Shown here one piece after another: positions 60,831 to 64,000 of a stretch of DNA of 64,000 nt (position 1 is its first letter; each line of letters begins with the position of its first letter). Source of the DNA: Hippasteria phrygiana (Eukaryota; Echinodermata; Asteroidea; Valvatida; Goniasteridae); the NCBI GenBank assembly GCA_037893225.1, contig JAZGUH010000533.1, positions 2,170,001 through 2,234,000 of the forward strand. The letters are read 5' to 3'. The notes beneath the pieces are model-generated. The model saw only the letters and a list, made by a program, of their open reading frames with translations, did not search any database and was not told where the DNA came from. Both the position numbers and the translations under genes were made by a program.

Positions 60831-61196
60831 CTGGTCTAACAACAAATAAATTTTGAACTTAATTTAATTAAGTTAATTGGAAAAGAATTTGACATTGATT
60901 TAAACTATAATTTTCGGTAGTGTCATAAAAACTGAGACTCCTGAATAAGTTTTGGATAATTTTTTTTTACTGTGAAGGTAATGGATTTTACAGCCAGTAG
61001 GAGTAAGTTGAGTATGATTTGTTTTACCAAAAAGAGATGGACTTATTAATAATTAACGAAACCTTAACTAAATGTTCGTGCAGTAGCACGTACCTTCAAG
61101 TTTTGTTTTTTAAAGCAAGGCATATAACTAAGGTAATTGAAGGTGATTTGTTTGTTTGTTTGTTTGTGTTTTTTTTTGTTGGGGGGGGGGGGGGAG

Positions 61197-61975
61197 TTCG
61201 TTAAAAGGGCACAATGGTACATTTGTGCCGAAAAAGACATGGGGGGTACCATCTTGCAATGGGAACGGTTGTGGCGACAGTTATGCACAGTATTGGACGA
61301 TACGCGGCGCTTTGTTAAAGTAAAAAGCAATTGCAGATGGTCGTGTGGAATTACAAAAAGGGCACTCGGTTTTTCAGAAAAAGGGCATTTGCCAATCCTG
61401 ACTATTGGGGCAGGTGTGAACGATAGGGAAAAAAATGATAATGGAACCGTTAACGGAGAAGGGCAGTAGGCCTATTTCACAAAAACAATTGGGTGGACCC
61501 ATCCTGCTGGTTACGGCTCTGTGGTTTTGTTTCCCCCCCCCCTTAAAAAAGAAAAATTAAGGAAGGTATGATGGATATATGATTGAGGTAGGACTGTTTA
61601 TTTGAGGCGATTTATAAATATGTTTGTGCAATGCGTTGGTTGTTGCCATGGGGATTGCATCGGGAATAGGAGGCAGATTTTGGTGTTTCGGGACATTTTT
61701 GTAGCAGAATTTAAAACGAAAGTTTCTGTGGTAGATTGAAAACCGGGATCGATAAATTAGAGTAAAGTGTGTGAAAAAAATCTGTAGTCAAGTACATGAA
61801 GTAGCCTGGAAAAAGTTTAAGGCTGCTTCGAATCTGTTATCTGGGGCTATTGTCTTGGGTGTTCGTCCATTACAACTACGCGTGACGTTGTAGCTAGCTA
61901 GCTGTAACTGTAGAGATGCCCATTTCGGAGATCGAGATGGCGTTTGCTGTTAAAACAGTAGGGCGCCCTCTTATT
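61197..61975 (+). repeat. Dispersed repeat, copy 2 (paired with 15540-15843)
   Basis: It contains TTTGTGCCGAAAAAGACATG, TTGCAATGGGAACGGT, AGTTTAAGGCTGCTTCGAATC and TTAAAACAGTAGGGCGCCCT in the same order as copy 1, with ~500 bp of additional sequence between the second and third landmarks. It is preceded by a TTTG microsatellite (about 61149-61167) and a G run (61181-61195). Confidence 0.6.
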
Positions 61976-62102
61976 TGCGTTGTCCAGTCGGGTTCTTAAC
62001 GTAACGTACGGAACGCGTTGTAGACGTCGACGAATACGACCCGTTTTTCAATGAGTATTTATAAGCATTCCTTGCTGTATGGTATATAAGCGTCGTGGTA
62101 AG
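61976..62102 (+). promoter_or_regulatory. CpG-rich stretch with TATA-like motif (possible promoter)
   Basis: CpG is locally frequent (ACGTAACGTACGGAACGCG, GTCGACGAATACGACC) in an otherwise CpG-poor flank. TATATAAG lies near 62083, and TGGTAAGAATT near 62097 could be a splice donor. No downstream coding exon was recognised, so this remains a weak candidate. Confidence 0.25.
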
Positions 62103-62408
62103 AATTGTGTTGACGTGTTTTATCGACTGAAAAATATAAATACGATAAAGTTTATTTGTTTAGTTTTGTTTCTTTTTGGGGGGAGAGCGGGGGGGAGGGG
62201 GGAAGAGGTGAGGCAAGAGGTGAGGCAAGGCCAGGAAACGGGTTGTAGTATAGTGTTTTGTTTGAAGATGTTACTTATGATGCTATTCCTAGTGTTCAAG
62301 TTTGTTGTGGTAGGTTGTGGCATTGTGCACGTGTTATCGGCTACCTTGTATGGTTGTGTCTTTATTCCTCCATGGGTTATGTACAAATACAATATTTAAT
62401 GTATTGTT

Positions 62409-62425
62409 CATGTACATGTACATGT
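62409..62425. repeat. CATGTA microsatellite
   Basis: A short CATGTACATGTACATG repeat. A similar one lies at about 9145-9162. Confidence 0.7.
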
Positions 62426-62429
62426 AATG

Positions 62430-64000
62430 ATGTATCTGTGCATGCAACAGCATGTGTGCGCACGCACGTGTACATATATGTTGCTGTTGGTTCTGCTATT
62501 GTTGCTGTTCATAATTAATTTGTAAGATTTTACTTAGTTTAATACCCCTCACCAAAATCAGTCAGGATGAGGAAATCTTGGAAAATAAGTATCCATCTGT
62601 CTTGAGAATTGTATAAATACTTGGCACAACGTTTAAATTTGATCATTTTGTTGGGACATTTTCGTGAAATATAAGTGAAGAAAGTTTGTGTTTTCTGTGT
62701 TAGATGTTCTTGGCACAGTGTATGGTCACTAAAAGTCATGAAACTGTTCACATACATGTTGATTTCTGTCTCATTTTTTTATACAGATTTGACTGACATA
62801 AATCTTGAAATAACAGGTTGTGCCACATGTTTAGACAGTTGTTATCAAGGAGGGATGGTTATTTTCCAAGGTTTTGCTGTTCTTGATCCATTTTGGTGGG
62901 GGGTATTAAAGTAAAATCTTTCCATGACCCCATTTGTGTGACGTGGGAAAGGAATTTCAGATTGTAGTTATTATATAAAATAATTTTCTTTTGATTTTTG
63001 TTACAATACATTTAGTACTCATCAACAAGTATGTTTTAGCAACAAGAATCTACATTTAACTGAGTATTTAAGAACGTTTTCAAAGTGAACAAAGAAACTG
63101 ACAGGAGCAGGATTTGAACCCGTGACCTCCGGGTTAGAGTATTTAAGAAGTTAGACCTGGAATCATCTTCAAGATATTATATTTGTAACATATCAAACGT
63201 GTAATATTTCTGGATGGACATTTGTTACATAATGTTCGTCCATGTTTGAACATAATTTATATCACATTTTAATTTGTTAAAATACCCTAAATTTTTTAGA
63301 ATTTCTACTGATAACAGTCCTGACATTGTTAGAGATTTAAACTGACCAACATTTTGGAATATTACTAAATTCCTCTTTCTTTCTTCCAATCAATAATACA
63401 AAAAATGTCCGTTTATGTTACAAACATAATGTCTTGAAGATCCTACGGCCAGACTATATGTTTACCAGCAAAAAACATGGTATCATCTTAAAGCAGAAGC
63501 TTTGTGCTTTTCCCAGATTGTGTGTGTGTTTGTGTTCATTCCTCCATGGTATTACTTAGGAGTACAGTACTGTGTATTGAGTAAATGAGAAAAGTTTATG
63601 AATTGGGCCTACTTGGGTCAATGTCAACTCGACATGTATAGTAGTATAGAGCTACGAAGGTAGCCTAGTGCAAATTTAGCTGTAGAGACAGGGCTGTAAT
63701 TTGGCTGTCTTGTAAATTGGGCTTGAAATATTGCTTTTAAGCCTTGTTTTGGGGTGCAATAAATATGCACAATGTCACTTCATAGATCATGACTATGTAG
63801 TGGATTTGAATCAAAATATCTCCCAAAAGACATCAACTCGCATTTTCATATACACGATTGTATTCCTGAGAGTTAGGGCATTGAAACAGTATATAATAAA
63901 GCTTACCACGATTGTTAATCCGTCGATGTATTGTGTGTTGTGTGTTGTCTTGAAAATTGGATGAAACGTCAAGCCCGTCATGACAATTTTACCACGATTT
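62430..64000. other. Right flank, mostly unassigned
   Basis: Except for the SINE fragment near 63072, I see no supported gene. The open frames at 62675-62914 and 63731-63964 lack recognisable motifs. Short phrases such as ATGAATTGGGCCTA and TTGGGGTGCAATAAA near 63597 and 63750 echo ATGAAATTGGGCCTA and TTGGGGTGCAAAATAAA near 28 and 118, a weak hint of paralogy with the left end of the window. Confidence 0.35.
63072..63145 (-). mobile_element. tRNA-derived SINE fragment
   Basis: The + strand has TTCAAAGTGAACAAAGAAACTG then GGATTTGAACCCGTGACCTCC, the reverse complement of the SINE body and B-box seen at 10478-11270. The A-box half is missing. Confidence 0.65.

Overview
The window is AT-rich eukaryotic DNA. 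It holds GT/GC-AG introns, a decayed LINE, tRNA-derived SINEs, hAT- and mariner-like non-autonomous elements, and a very large repeat array. The combination points to an invertebrate animal, probably marine (mollusc, echinoderm, hemichordate and lancelet all fit). The sequence alone does not let me choose. There are no bacterial-type operons.

Left part (1-15 kb): one six-exon gene on the + strand (coding exons at 1379, 4670, 7367, 9237, 11390 and 12875). Spliced, it reads as a ~281-codon OB-fold protein resembling a replication protein A (RPA70) DNA-binding domain, but exon 2 carries an in-frame TAG. Its introns hold a minisatellite, a hAT-like element with 8-bp target duplication, a 5'-truncated LINE with a broken YADD motif, two TA-flanked MITEs and a cluster of tRNA-derived SINEs.

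Middle (15-23 kb): a CpG-richer segment, a ~1.2 kb inverted repeat, two foldback MITEs, and at 19581-20417 (-) an intronless diverged paralogue of the first gene. The paralogue is interrupted by a TAG exactly where the first gene has the tryptophan of the OB-fold LW motif.

Right (23-60.8 kb): a ~37.7 kb array with no convincing protein gene. It is saturated with TGACGTCA palindromes, usually as TGACGTCATCATGACGTCA, embedded in several tandem unit families (about 400, 605, 300 and 955 bp). I divide it into modules. Most junctions read on the - strand as a short hairpin, 4-12 nt, CTAG, then T, which is the structure of a Helitron 3' end. Each module ends at a T-rich tract (A-rich on +) that in several cases carries extra perfect hairpins with compensatory changes. 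I interpret the array as head-to-tail, minus-strand, non-autonomous Helitron-like elements with central tandem repeats. Whole-module duplications have breakpoints at these same termini: 26557-32117 = 51749-57308 at offset 25192, and 38619-42644 vs 42645-46178.

Far right (60.8-64 kb): a diverged copy of the 15.5-17 kb segment, a CpG-rich stretch with a TATA-like motif, a SINE fragment, and otherwise nothing I can support.
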